From: Procambarus clarkii
Taxonomy: Eukaryota; Arthropoda; Malacostraca; Decapoda; Cambaridae
DNA: 64,000 nucleotides
Assembly: GCF_040958095.1 (NCBI RefSeq)
Contig: NC_091193.1
Coordinates: forward strand, 30,434,970 to 30,498,969
Direction: 5' to 3'
Made by a program: the position numbers and the translations under genes. The first letter of the stretch is position 1. The number at the start of each line of letters is the position of its first letter. Positions 20,493 through 32,124 of the stretch are shown here, one piece after another. The notes beneath the pieces are model-generated. The model ran no database searches and was not told the origin of the DNA. It saw nothing but the letters and a program-made list of their open reading frames with translations.

Positions 20493-21690
20493 CAGGGGGT
20501 ACCTCGGTTTAAGAGTTTAATCTGTTCCTGGAAACAGCTCATAATCCGAAAACTCATAAACCAAAGCTAATTTCCCCATAAGAAATAATGGGAAATGAAT
20601 TAATCTGTTCCTGACTACCCAAAAACCTTACTTCAAACTAAATTTTATACCTAATTCATCTAAATCTACACTACCAAAGTATGTTCAAGTTATTACTTAC
20701 CCTAGCTGATGACTGCTGTTCGCGTATGGAAGATGATGAGGAGGGGGGGAGGAGAAGTGTAACTGTTTGGAAGGGGAGTCCCATTCCATTATAACATCAG
20801 GCAGTGAGGACCTCTCTGGAGTGCGTTCTCTGGCCATTTTGTCTGCATACCACTAGGTCCTAGTTGTGGCTCACTGCTCGATTTTCTCACAACAAAGCAG
20901 TCCATTGATGATTGTTTTTCCCTTCGCAACATTTGTCTGTAGTGAGGCACCACATTGTCATTGAAAAGATTAATGCAACGGCCTACTACAGCTTTCTTTG
21001 GGCGAGTCGCTTCAATAAAAGTTTGCATTTCTTCCCACATCTGACACCACTTCTTAATGGTTGCAGAAGGGATATTCGCTGCTGCCTCATGCTCCTCCAC
21101 TGGAGAAACATCCTCAGCTGGGTCTTCTTGCTGTTCCTTTTGAAGGGCTTTGAGTTCTTCGGTGGTCAGTTCTTCGTTATGTTCTTCCACCAACTCCTCC
21201 ACATCATCACCATCCAATTCCAAGCTCATTTGCTGGCCCAGAGTAACAATTTCCTCAACAATAGGCACATCATTTACAGGCTCAAACCCCTCAAAGTCTA
21301 GTTCTGTCACACATTCAGGCCACAATTTTCTCCAGCCAGAGATCAGGGTTCTTTGGGTCACTTCTTGCCAGGCTTTGTCAACGAGTTTTAAAGCACTATA
21401 AATGTTAAAATGGTCTTTCCAGAACTCTTTGAGGGTGAGGTTTGTGGCTTCAGTCACTTCAAAACATTTCTGGAAAACTGCCCTTTCATAAAGTTTCTTA
21501 AAATTCACTATGATTTTCTGGTCCATAGGCTGAATTAGAGGAGTGGTGTTAGGAAGGAACTTTACTGTGAGAAAATTACTGTATCTGTGCAACAATTCAT
21601 CTTCGAAGCCTGGAATGTGAGCAGGAGCATTGTCGAGGACAAGCAGGGCCTTGAGTGACAAATGTTTCTCCTGGTTGATACTTGGTTGAT
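20493..21690 (-). mobile_element. Tigger/pogo element, 3' half
   Basis: Starts after a TA with CAGGGGGTACCTCGGTTTAA, a Tigger-type terminal repeat also seen at 32125 and 35076. The minus strand carries the C-terminal half of the transposase. The 5' half and other terminal repeat are absent; LINE-A1 (21678-22620) abuts it. Confidence 0.88.
20789..21685 (-). pseudogene. pogo/Tigger DDE transposase, C-terminal half
   Basis: Cut-and-paste transposase of the Tc1/mariner superfamily. Visible are the second catalytic Asp block ALLVLDNAPAHIPGFEDEL, the third (TTPLIQPMDQKIIVNFKKLY), then a long acidic region (DGDDVEELVEEHNEELTTEE) and the C-terminal TRPKKAVVGRCINLFNDNVV. The N-terminal CENPB/HTH DNA-binding domain and first Asp are missing. 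The frame runs on upstream into LINE-A1 tail sequence, making a spurious 399-residue fusion. Confidence 0.9.
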
Positions 21691-22620
21691 GGGGTTTTGG
21701 GAGTTCTTCTACTCCCCAAGCCCGACCCGAGGCCAGGCTTGACTTGAGAGTTTGGTCCACTAAGCTGTTGCTTGGAGCGGCCGGCAGGCCCACATACCCA
21801 CCACAACCCGGTTGGTCCGGCACTCCTTGGAGGAAACAATCTAATTTCCTCTTGAAGATGTCCACGGTTGTTCCAGCAATATTTCTTATGCTCGCTGGGA
21901 GGGTGTTGAACAACCATGGACCTCTGATGTTTATACAGTGTTCTCTGTGCCTATGGCACCTCTGCTCTTCACTGGTTCTATTCTGCATTTTCTTCCATAT
22001 CGTTCACTCCAGTACACTGATATTTTACTGTGCAGATTTGGAACCTGGCCCTCCAATATCTTCCACGTACATATTATTTGATATCTCTCTCGTCTTCTTT
22101 CTAGTGAATACATTTGGAGGGCTTTGAGACGATCCCAATAATTTAGGTGCTTTATCACGTTTATTTGTGCCATATATATGTTCTCTGTATTCCCTCTATT
22201 TCAGCAATCTCTCCTGCTCTGAAGGGGGAAGTGAGTACTGAGCAGTACTCAAGACGGGACAACACAAGTGACTTGAAGAGTACAACCATTGTGATGGGAT
22301 CCCGGGATTTGAAAGTTCTCGTAATCCATCCGATCACTTTTCTGACTGACGCAATATTTGCTTGGTTATGCTCCCTAAATATTAGGTCGTCAGACATCAG
22401 TATTCCCAGATCCTTTACATACTGTTTTCCTATTATGGGCACATTTGATTGTGTTTTGTACCCTGTATTATGTTTAAGGTCCTCATTTTTACCGTACCTG
22501 AGTACCTGGAATTTATCACTGTTAAACATCATGTTATTTTCTGATGCCCAGTCGAAAACTTTATTAATATCTGCGTGAAGTTTTTCAATGTCTTCAGCCG
22601 AGGTAATTTTCATACTGATT
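21678..22620 (-). pseudogene. LINE-A1 RT C-terminus and 3' end
   Basis: The minus strand reads SAEDIEKLHADINKVFDWAS, VKDLGILMSDDLIFREHNQA, VLFKSLVLSRLEYCSVLTSP, SLERRRERYQIICTWKILEG and CINIRGPWLFNTLPASI with two or more frame breaks. It is truncated upstream of the FADD motif (22620). Close in sequence to 1180-2142. Confidence 0.9.
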
Positions 22621-22621
22621 T

Positions 22622-22700
22622 TTGAGTAATTACCTAAGTGTAATTACCTAAGTGTAGTTACAGGATGAGAGCTACGCTCGTGGTGTCCCGTCTTCTCGTT
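22622..22700 (-). mobile_element. LINE-C 3' tail, ~75 bp
   Basis: GTAATTACCTAAGTGTAATT repeats then GGATGAGAGCTACGCTCGTG and GTCCCGTCTTCTC: the reverse complement of LINE-C 3' ends. Confidence 0.88.
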
Positions 22701-23249
22701 TGACAGGGTCAAGCATCCAGAAATGTAAGCATTCCAAAACACACCCCTATTCTGGTTAAGGGGGGAGTTTGGTTCCAAAAATGCAATAAACGAAAACTCG
22801 TTCGATTTCAATCAAACTTTTTTGACAAGTTTTATATGAAAAGTGTTTCATCTGGTCCAAGTTTCAGCTTCGTAGCATAAATAGGAAGGGAGAAAAAAAA
22901 TATTGAATTAGGTGTGAAAATTATGCCGAAATGGTCAAAAACGATTATCAAACAAAAGTGTCAACTGAAATCATAGCTATGCCTCTTTGCTATCACAATA
23001 GCATATATTAAACAAATCTTATAATTAGTTTACTTGGAAAAAAATTTAAGTTAAAAAAAAAATAGATTTTTTGTTTCTTTTTCTTTTTTTTCGGACGATT
23101 TGCATAAAACTTACACACATGACTGCACGTAAGCCTATCTGTAAGGATGCCAATTTTGGAGAAAACTGGTTGATGTCAACCTCAGCCAGAGATTTTAGAA
23201 CCTTAGACTTTATTACTTGCTGTTTTTTTTTCAATTGACATAAACGTTT

Positions 23250-24604
23250 ACCTTGAGGTTACCTTAATCTTGAGGTGCTTCCGGGGCTTAGCGTCCCCGC
23301 GGCTCGGTCGTCGACCAGGCCTCCTGGTTGCTGGACTGATCAACCAGGCTGTTAGACGCGGCTGCTCGCAGCATGACGTATGAGTCACAGCCTGGTTGAT
23401 CAGGTATCCTTTGGAGGTGCTTATCCAGTTCTCTCGAACACTGTGAGGGGTCGGCCAGTTATGCCCCGTATGTGTAGTGGAAGCGTGTTGAACAGTCTCG
23501 GGCCTCTGATGTTGATAGAGTTCTCTCTCAGAGTACCTGTTGCACCTCTGCTCTTCAACAGGGGTATTCTGCACATCCTGCCATGTCTTCTGGTCTCATG
23601 TGATGTTATTTCTGTGTGCAGGTTTGGGACCAGCCCCTCTAATATTTTCCACGTGTAAATTATTATGTATCTCTCCCGCCTGCGCTCAAGGGAGTACAGA
23701 TTTAGGCTCTTTAGTCGGTCCCAGTAATTTAGATGTTTTACTAAGTGGATTCTAGCAGTAAAGGATCTCTGAACGCTCTCCAGGTCAGCAATTTATCCAG
23801 CTTTGAAAGGGGCTGTCATTGTGCAGCAGTACTCCACTCTAGAGAGCACAAGCGTTTTGAAAAGTGTCATCATCGGTATAGCATCTCTAGTGTGAAAAGT
23901 TCTTGTTATCCAACCTGTCATTTTTCTTGCAGTTGTGACGGCTACTTTATTGTGTTCTTTAAAGGTAAGGTCTTCCGACATGAGTACATCCAGATCCTTT
24001 ACATTGCCTTTTCGTTCTATGTTATGATTTGCCTGAGTTTTGTACGTGGTTTCTGTTTTTATATTTTCAATTTTTCCGTAGCGCATGAGCTGGAACTTAT
24101 CCTCGTTAAACACCATATTATTTTCTGTAGCCCATAGAAAGACCTGATTTACATCTGATTGGAGGTTTGCCGTGTCCTCTATGTTGCCAACTCTCATGAA
24201 AATCCTAGTGTCATCTGCAAAGGATGATACAGTGCTATAGGTTGTGTTCTTGTCTATGTCCGATATGAGGATGAGAAAAAGTACTGGAGCAAGCACAGTA
24301 CCCTGGGAGACTGAGCTCTTCACGGTTGATGGGCTGGATTTTATTTTGTTGACTATTACACATTGGGTTCTGTTAGTCAGGAAATTGTAGATCCATCTGC
24401 CTATTTTCCCGGTAATTCCTTTTGAACGCATTTTATGTGCAATAACACCATGGTCACATTTATCAAAAGCTTTTGCGAAATCTGTGTAAATTACATCAGC
24501 GTTTTGTTTGTCTTCCATAGCATCTAATGCCATATCATAGTGGTCCAGCAACTGCGACAGGCCAGAGCGCCCCTGTTCTGAAACCATGTTGTCCGGGGTT
24601 ATGG
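23250..24604 (-). pseudogene. LINE-A2 reverse transcriptase, 5'-truncated
   Basis: The minus-strand RT reads MVSEQGRSGLSQLLDHYDMA, DVIYTDFAKAFDKCDHG (first Asp), SVSQGTVLAPVLFLILISD, VSSFADDTRIFM (catalytic pair), KDLDVLMSEDLTFKEHNKVA and VLSRVEYCCTMTAPFKAG, and is continuous from 24587 to 23793. After a frame break the C-terminus and 3' UTR follow to 23250. The endonuclease is absent. The 3' UTR carries a 17-bp stem-loop (23336-23403) and a GACGACCGAGCCGCGGGG / CACCTCAAG tail. Confidence 0.9.
23336..23403 (-). repeat. Stem-loop in LINE-A2 3' UTR
   Basis: Arms CTGATCAACCAGGCTGT (23336-23352) and ACAGCCTGGTTGATCAG (23387-23403) pair perfectly; the loop holds a second small stem GCTG-CTCG-CAGC. 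The same structure recurs at 38387-38454. Confidence 0.9.
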
Positions 24605-25100
24605 AGATGCTGTGATTCCATGTTTTACAAACATGGACAAAACATTTTACAAAACTGTTTCACTTTTTATTCAATTTACATGAAACTTACACAGTATATG
24701 TGGAGGGCATGTCTCTATATTTGCTAGAGCTTTTTTCTCTAAGTTCATTTATTGATTTTATAATAGCAATAAACATGCCATATTTGCATAATTTTTGGGA
24801 GGAACTTTGAAAATTTGTATTAGGAAAACTAAAGATGTTTTGGAAATTATCTAACTAACAATCCTTTATTATATGCTAATGTGTCAGAAAAGTGTCACAG
24901 AATAATTATATCTGAAATGTGTGTTCTGAAGTGTAAACATGAAAATGTGTAAAAAACGTTGAAAAAACAAAAAAAAATATCCCTTTCTATTTACGCTGCA
25001 GTACTGAAACTTGGGACAATTTCAGCACTTTTCATATAGAACTAGTCAAAAAATATTGGTTGACATTGAACAACTTTTCCGAAACTTTTCTATCGCCCCC

Positions 25101-25275
25101 TTAAAATTGCTACCAAAAGCCGAACTAGTGGATAGAACTCCCGAACTGAAATCAAGCAAACTAGTATGACGTCACATGTCACCGCGCCGCTGTCTGCACA
25201 TTCCCCCCCCCCCTTGGGAGGGGGAAGGGGGAGCCCCAGACCTCTCAAGCCAGCTATCCAGCCATCAGTTCTGAG
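25101..25275. repeat. Left inverted repeat of copy 2, inner part
   Basis: AAAATTGCTACCAAAAGCCG, CTAGTGGATAGAACTCCC and GTATGACGTCACATGTCACC match the reverse complement of 33990-34148. Its outer part lies at 22703-22759, across the TTAA element. Confidence 0.85.
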
Positions 25276-27356
25276 GCTGGATGTCAAAACACGCGAAAAA
25301 CCGCCGACCGGAAGGAGGGAGGGTTGCCGGGGAGCCTCCGGGTCTTACCCAGAAAATGGTGTTTCATTACATTCAATGCTGGTTTTCTCGGGGGAGTCCT
25401 ATCGGCTCCCCGGAGCTAACCACCCACAGAGGAAGGTCAAAGGGACTGAACCAGGAGGCGGACACCACGCACCCCTCAACGGAAGTGAGACAACCGGTAG
25501 CAAACGCCAACCAAAGGCAACACAGCCCCGAAAGGGCCCAGGGGACAACATGAGACAACGAGAAGCAAGGCCCCTGGACAAACACCAAAAGATCCATGCC
25601 CGAATGACAGCAAGGACACGCCGTCCAGACGGCAGCAAGAGCAGCGAAGCCACGAACGTCACGGGCATGGGAAAGAACACAGGCAGGCTAGCCACAATAA
25701 CACGGTGGACAACCCGGGACACCTTCACCCGTGAACAGGGAAGAACGGAACTGCATCAACTCAAAGCGCACCCCGGACCTAGAGGCTGCGGCATGCAAAT
25801 AACAGCGGAAGACCGCCACTGAACACAAAACACGACACACCCCCGGCCCAACCAACCAAACACCAACAAACCAAGGACCCCTCCGGAATGCAGCAGCCCC
25901 ATCCCGTGCCAGAAAAGATGGAGACGGCTGCCACCGAACAACCAAAACGCCAAGACCGAAGAAGCATAAAACCCCCGCGGAGGAGAGCAAGAAGCTCAGC
26001 GACCCGACCCCCAGAGACAAATGCCAACAGGAAAAAGAGCCGACGAAAAACTAACCGGAACCGAAAGGGCACCACCAACCGAGGAGAAGACAGAGCACGC
26101 TGACCAGAGACCAGGACGGTGCAAGCGGAGCACGAACAGGCCGGAGGTGAAACAACGCACGAGACAGTTTACTAATGGTGTAGAAGCAACACCAAGACCG
26201 AAAGCAAGCCGAAGCGGCTCCGCCAGTGCCGCACGAAAAGAGGCAACAGTACGTGGCAAGACGATGGCCCCCCAACCCCCACCAGAAAACCAAGCCGACG
26301 CTAACAACCGCAGCCACCTAAGAAGGGACAGGAGGAAAAGGACCGCCAAAATACCCCATACTGCCGCCAAGAAGAAGCACGCAGGTGAGACACCAACACT
26401 GAAGCCACCAGACCACCAACCTGAAGCGAGACATGCGAGGCAGAACGTAATCAGCCCCGACAAGGCCCATCCGAGCCCAGGAAAAGGCGGAGCCACGGGA
26501 AGATCTCGAGCGCGACCACCAAGCCCAAACCGGCACAAAGGAGATGGAACGTCTGCCGAACAGAAAGCTCCCCAATGCAAGCAAGCCCGCCAGGAGATCA
26601 GAAACGATGGGTCCGACGCGAGACATCGCAAGACCCTGAAAAGCCAACAGGCAGGGCAAGCGAGGAAAACCGAAGAAGGCGTAAAGGCTGCCACCAGAAC
26701 AGTACCCAAACCAAGGGGTACGAGCAACGAAAACAGACCAAGACACATAAGCGCACCATATGACACAGGCTGAAGGAACGCCCAAGAAGCCAAGGAACGC
26801 ATGAAGAAAACCACTGTGGCAGAGGAGGAAACAAAGGGAACGCACAAGGAAGGGAAGCGGCAGAAACTGACCCCCCCCCCCCCATACAGCAGCAAGAGCA
26901 GGCAAAACCAACCAAAGGAGATGCCAGGGAAGCGACAGGGGAGAAGCAGGACGAAAGAGCCAAAGCTCAAACCCCAGGAAACACAACCAGGGGTGGACAA
27001 CCAGGCATGGACAGAACCCCACGCACACGGAAGGGCCAAGCCAGTGACCCGAAGACCACGAAAAATAACAAGCAAACCCCCATATGCAAACCCTAGGCAC
27101 AAAACAGCAGCAAAGTGCCACACCACAACCGGACACAGGAACAAGGACACGCCACCGCGAAACACGTTACCAATGCACACGTGCAGCAGCAACATGCACC
27201 ACACGCAACATGTAAGTAGCAACTTGCCTCTGCAAAAGCAGAGAACGGTGCAGGCAGACCCTAGGCTGACCCCAGACAGGGCCAACGGAGACACGACAGA
27301 ACCCAGTAGGCCCAGGAACCTGCACACCAGGCGACCGACAGCGGAGATACCTGCTT
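25276..27356. other. T-poor interior of copy 2, no gene recognised
   Basis: Starts with a diverged hairpin module (25330-25430). Very T-poor: the 60-base rows beginning 25921 and 26821 hold 2 and 1 T. A C run lies at 26870-26883. Because of this composition the minus strand has a 656-codon frame (25996-27966) that I regard as chance. The end, near 27296-27350 (ACGACAGAACCCAGTAGGCC), resembles a LINE-F 3' UTR. Confidence 0.65.
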
Positions 27357-27675
27357 GAAGGGGTTCTGGGAGTTCATTTACTCCCCAAGCCCGGCCCGAG
27401 GCTAGGCTTGACTTGTGAGAGGTTGGTCCACCAGCCTGTTGCTTGGAGCGGCCCGCAGTCCCACATACCCACCACAGCCAGGATGGGCCGGAACCTCGTT
27501 TCGAAAACAGGCTAGTGTTCTTTTTAAGTCCACAGATGTACCGGCAATATGGAGTATGCTCGCAGCTACGACATTTAACATCCGCAGACCTCTGATGTTT
27601 ATACAGTGTTCCCAGATTGTGCCTATGGCACCACTGCACTCCACTGGTACTATTCCGTATGTTCTTCCATATAGG
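27357..27675 (-). mobile_element. LINE-A1 3' end fragment
   Basis: The minus strand reads GAIGTIWEHCINIRGLRMLN, IAGTSVDLKRTLACFRNEVP and AHPGCGGYVGLRAAPSNRLV, then the GCCTCGGGCCGGGCTTGGGG tail. It ends near 27675 in GAAGAACATACGG. Confidence 0.88.
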
Positions 27676-28070
27676 CGGGACCCAAGAGCCAGAGCTCAAA
27701 CCCCGCAAGCACAACCAGGTGAGCCCTACCAGGTGAGTATATAACCAGCACCACAACCCACACGCCTCATAACACAAAGAGGTGGGCCCCCTGAATGACT
27801 CTAGCATGGGTTGGACATGCCTATGAGTGGGACAGGAAGGGCTGAAAAAGTGAGTCACCGGTGCCAACGGTCTCATTTGTACATAAATATACCTAAATAA
27901 AGACAGGTATATAAACATCTCCGCATCCAGCACCCGGCCGAAAGATGCCAGACCACAGAAACTCACTCACCTGTCGAACGGAGGAACGAACGTGACACGA
28001 CCCAACAGTGCCAAAAAGATCCTGGGAGCACCGCCAAGTGAAGAAGCCAGAGCCGGTTACGCACCTAAAG
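27676..28070 (+). other. LINE-F tail and unassigned repeat
   Basis: 27676-27735 repeats the LINE-F 3' end (ACCCAAGAGCCAGAGCTCAA, GCACAACCAGGTGAG). 27736-28070 resembles T-poor element interior; no gene is seen. Confidence 0.5.
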
Positions 28071-30735
28071 GTGAAGGAAATAATGACTGCCAATCCACAA
28101 GAAGTTGACATAATAGCACTAGAGATCTGCTATGAGGATGATAAACTAATGATGATAAATGCATATAGTCCACCGCCAAGCAGCACATGGTCAAAGGAGG
28201 AGCTAGATAGTAAACGTGAAGGTCTTATAACAATAATGAGAGAGATTATAGCGAGAGCGGATAACGATAGATCACGACTGTTGATAGTCGGTGACTTCAA
28301 CTTGAAATCCATAGACTGGGAAGCATATGAAGCTAAAACAGAAGATTTTTGGACCTGTAAATTTGTAGACCTCATCCTGGAAACATTCTTGTATCAACAT
28401 GTTAAACAAGCTACGAGGATGAGGGAAGGGGACGTTCCCTCCATGCTAGATTTGATATTTACCAGGAAGGAGGAAGAGATATTTGACATTCAGTACCTTC
28501 CTCCCTTGGGTAAAAGTGACCATGTCTTTTTGGGAATAAAGTATGCAATGCGTTATAAGCTGGAAGAAAATAAGGAGGTTGAAGCAGTTGAAAAACCAGA
28601 CTTCAGGAGAGGACATTATGGTGACCTTAGAAATTTTTTTAGTGAGTATAATTGGATAGACTTGATGCTAGGCAAGGAAGTGAATGAGATGTATGGCAAG
28701 TTTTGTGAAATATATGATAAAGGCACAAAAAAATTTATACCAAAACAGAGATGCAGAACTAGGAAACAGGATTGGTTCAATAGAAATTGCGAGAGGGCTA
28801 GAGACCGAAAGACACAAAAATGGAATCAATACAGGAAGAGGCCGAACCCCCAAACATACCAGCGATACAAAGATGCGAGAAACAACTACACGGCAGTGAG
28901 GAGAGAGGCAGAAAGAAATTTTGAAAAAGGGATTGCGGACAAATGTAAAACAGAACCAGGTCTATTCTATAAATTCATAAACAACAAATTGCAGGTAAAG
29001 GATAATATTCAGAGGTTGAAAATGGGAAATAGATTCACGCAAGATGAAAAGGAAATGTGTGAAACACTAAACGAAAAGTTCCAAAGTGTGTTTGTACAAA
29101 ATGAAATCTTTAGGGAACCAGATACAATAAGAATTCCAGAGAACAACATAGAACACATAGAGGTGTCTAGAGACGAAGTGGAAAAAATGCTCAAGGAGCT
29201 CGGTAAGAACAAAGCAGCTGGCCCAGATGGCGTTTCACCATGGGTTCTGAGAGAATGTGCATCTGAGCTCAGCATTCCACTTCACCTGATCTTTCAGGCA
29301 TCCCTGTGTACAGGAATCGTAGCAGACGGGTGGAAACAGGCTAACATAGTTCCAATCTACAAAAGTGGCAGCAAGGAAGACCCCCTCAATTATTGACCTG
29401 TATCATTGACAAGTGTAATAGTGAAAGTATTGGAAAAACTAATCAAAACTAAATGGGTAGAACACCTAGAGAGAAATGATATAATATCAGACAGACAGTA
29501 TGGTTTTCGATCTGGAAGATCCTGTGTATCGAATTTACTCAGTTTCTATGATCGAGCCACAGAGATATTACAGGAAAGAGATGGTTGGGTTGACTGCATC
29601 TATCTGGACCTAAAAAAGGCTTTCGACAGAGTTCCACATAAGAGGTTGTTCTGGAAACTGGAAAATATTGGAGGGGTGACAGGTAAGCTTCTATCATGGA
29701 TGAAAAATTTTCTGACTGATAGAAAAATGAGGGCAGTAATCAGAGGCAATGTATCAGAATGGAGAAATGTCACAAGTGGAGTACCACAGGGTTCAGTTCT
29801 TGCACCAGTGATGTTTATTGTGTACATAAATGATCTACCAGTTGGTATACAGAATTATATGAACATGTTTGCTGATGATGCTAAGATAATAGGAAGGATA
29901 AGAAATTTAGATGACTGTCATGCCCTTCAAAAAGACCTGGACAAAATAAGTATATGGAGCACCACTTGGCAAATGGAATTTAATGTTAATAAATGTCATG
30001 TTATGGAATGTGGAATAGGAGAACATAGACCCCACACAACCTATATATTATGTGAGAAATCTTTAAAGAATTCTGATAAAGAAAGAGATCTAGGAGTGGT
30101 TCTAGATAGAAAACTATCACCTGAGGACCACATAAAGAATATTGTGCAAGGAGCCTATGCTATGCTTTCTAACTTCAGAATTGCATTTAAATACATGGAT
30201 GGCGATATACTAAAGAAATTGTTCATGACTTTTGTTAGGCCAAAGCTAGAATATGCAGCTGTTGTGTGGTGCCCATATCTTAAGAAGCACATCAACAAAC
30301 TGGAAAAGGTGCAAAGACATGCTACTAAGTGGCTCCCAGAACTGAAGGGCAAGAGCTACGAGTAGAGGTTAGAAGCATTAAATATGCCAAAACTAGAAGA
30401 CAGAAGAAAAAGAGGTGATATGATCACTACATACAAAATAGTAACAGGAATTGATAAAATCGACAGGGAAGACTTCCTGAGACCTGGAATTTCAAGAACA
30501 AGAGGTCATAGATTTAAACTAGCTAAACACAGATGCCGAAGAAATATAAGAAAATTCACCTTCGCAAATAGAGTGGTAGACGGTTGGAACAAGTTAAGTG
30601 AGAAGGTGGTGGAGGCCAAGACCGTCAGTAGTTTCAAAGCGTTATATGACAAAGAGTGCTGGGAAGACGGGACACCACGAGCGTAGCTCTCATCCTGTAA
30701 CTACACTTAGGTAATTACACTTAGGTAATTACATC
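28071..30735 (+). pseudogene. LINE-C copy 1, nearly complete endonuclease-RT ORF with two nonsense codons
   Basis: A single frame runs from about 28071 to the stop at 30684-30686. APE endonuclease: DKLMMINAYSPPPSSTW, LLIVGDFNLKSIDWEAY and PPLGKSDHVFLGIKY. RT: GKNKAAGPDGVSPWVLRE, QYGFRSGRSCVSNLLSFYD, CIYLDLKKAFDRVPHKRL, SGVPQGSVLAPVMFIVYIND, MFADDAKIIGRI, and a C-terminal RRKRGDMITTYKIVTGIDKI. In-frame stops are TGA at 29394-29396 (the other copy has AGA) and TAG at 30363-30365 (others GAG); no frameshift is evident. The 5' end (ORF1 and first endonuclease part) is missing. The 3' UTR ends in ACTTAGGTAATTAC units. It lies inside copy 2 of the large element. Confidence 0.93.
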
Positions 30736-32120
30736 CCAGACCAAAACAAACTCCCACGACGCATGCGCAGGACACGCTGGCCGAACCGCACAAACCGCTC
30801 TGCGGGAAGGCGCCAACCAGGACTACTGCACAAGAAGAGTAGCCAAACAGAACGCAACCCTAGGGAACCGGTAAGTAGAAAAACCAACCCACCAACCCAT
30901 CACACAGGACAGGAGCCAAAAGGGGAAGCAGCGACAACATAACTGGCCAACGAAACGAAGACGGAGCCCAATGGGAACCCAACCGGGCCACGAGTAGCCC
31001 AACTGGGCCACCCAGTAGCCCAACTGGGCCACAAGTAGCCCAATACTGTGACCCGGACAAGGAGCCGACAGACGTTCCAATAATACGGGAAGTAGCGAAA
31101 ACCTTCCCGAACCCTCGAGAACACAGAAGCATACACCAGTCCCGAAGGCACACAAAGGCACAGTCGCACCCAAGACCAAAAGGCACGTAGAACCCCAAGA
31201 ACGGGGAAACATGACGAAGATACCCCGTCCGAAAAAAGGGGGAAGCAACAGAGAAGAGCACCCACCTACAGGACGGAACCAATCGACTCAAAGGACAAGG
31301 AATTGAGCCCGGGGAGGGGCCGACGCCCAGCAACTCGTACGGCGAAGGGGAGGAAAAACCCCACTCCACGTAACCGCCAGCCTCGCCTAAAGGGGAGAAA
31401 AAAAAAAAAACGTGGGGTCCTACGGGGCCTAGGTCCCCCAAGTCAGCCCCTCCCCACCCCACGACGGGAACCCACACGACAGGTCCCAGGGCCGAGCCAT
31501 CCCCCCAAAGCCCCAGCCGTACCAGAAAACCGGGGCAGCCGCGAAATACAGTACTAAGGAAGGGAGCCGACTGGCAGACTCTTACAACACGGCTGGAGGA
31601 ACAGGCTCGAAGGTCCCGTCACTACCCTGGAAGAGGAATTCCCCGAGACCGCCAGAGTCTCAAAACCATCGAATCCCGCCCCGAACCAACAGACGGCAAG
31701 AAACCGGATGGAGGCAGGAAGGGGGGATCCAGGGGAAAAAGAAGGGGGGCATGGAAGGAACTGAAGCAACCAACACCCCCAAGTCCCAACACGAACCAAA
31801 ACGAGGGAGCCCCGGGGCTCCCAGGAGCAAACAAATGAGAGCGTTGCCACCACCAAGGATCAAAGTGCAATGCCCCTGCTGCTTGCACCCGCTTAGTCAG
31901 CACAACTGGGTAACCGAGCCTCAACGAGGAACAAAACTCACAGGACTCCAGGTCAAAGGTGTCACCGACCCCACAGGCAGCAGACGGAGGCAAAACAGAG
32001 TCACCCTGAGACAAGGGGTGAGAGCAATCCTCAAACTCGCTGGAAGCGAGGGGGGACTCCGGGGTCACATCCATTGGACCCGCGCGCCCCCAGGGGTTTC
32101 CCAGGGTCCCGAGCGTTTAC
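30736..32120. other. T-poor interior of copy 2 continued
   Basis: No gene recognised. A short tandem near 31000-31048 repeats GTAGCCCAACTGGGCCAC about three times. 31400-31411 is a run of about 12 A. 31940-32115 matches copy 1 near 11090-11290. A Tigger then interrupts at 32125. Confidence 0.6.
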
Positions 32121-32124
32121 TATA

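Larger units (their letters stand above)
22760..25100. mobile_element. TTAA-flanked element with long inverted ends
   Basis: TTAA at 22756-22759 and 25101-25104. Ends begin GGGGGGAG and (reverse complement) GGGGGCGA. Similarity continues inward for ~150 bases: TTTTTGACAAGTTTTATATG against TTTTTGACTAGTTCTATATG, and CCAAGTTTCAG in both. It splits the left repeat of copy 2 exactly at CTGGTTAA. Its interior is AT-rich and non-coding apart from a LINE-A2 copy at 23250-24604. It fits a piggyBac-type MITE. Confidence 0.82.

Noticed and set aside
20789-21988. A single 399-residue host gene
   Set aside because: The first ~100 residues are LINE-A1 3' sequence and the rest Tigger transposase; it is a nested-repeat fusion.
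25996-27966. 656-codon minus-strand open frame
   Set aside because: The plus strand is so poor in T that TTA, CTA and TCA (minus-strand stops) are rare. The translation is low-complexity, lacks any domain, and runs into a LINE-A1 tail.
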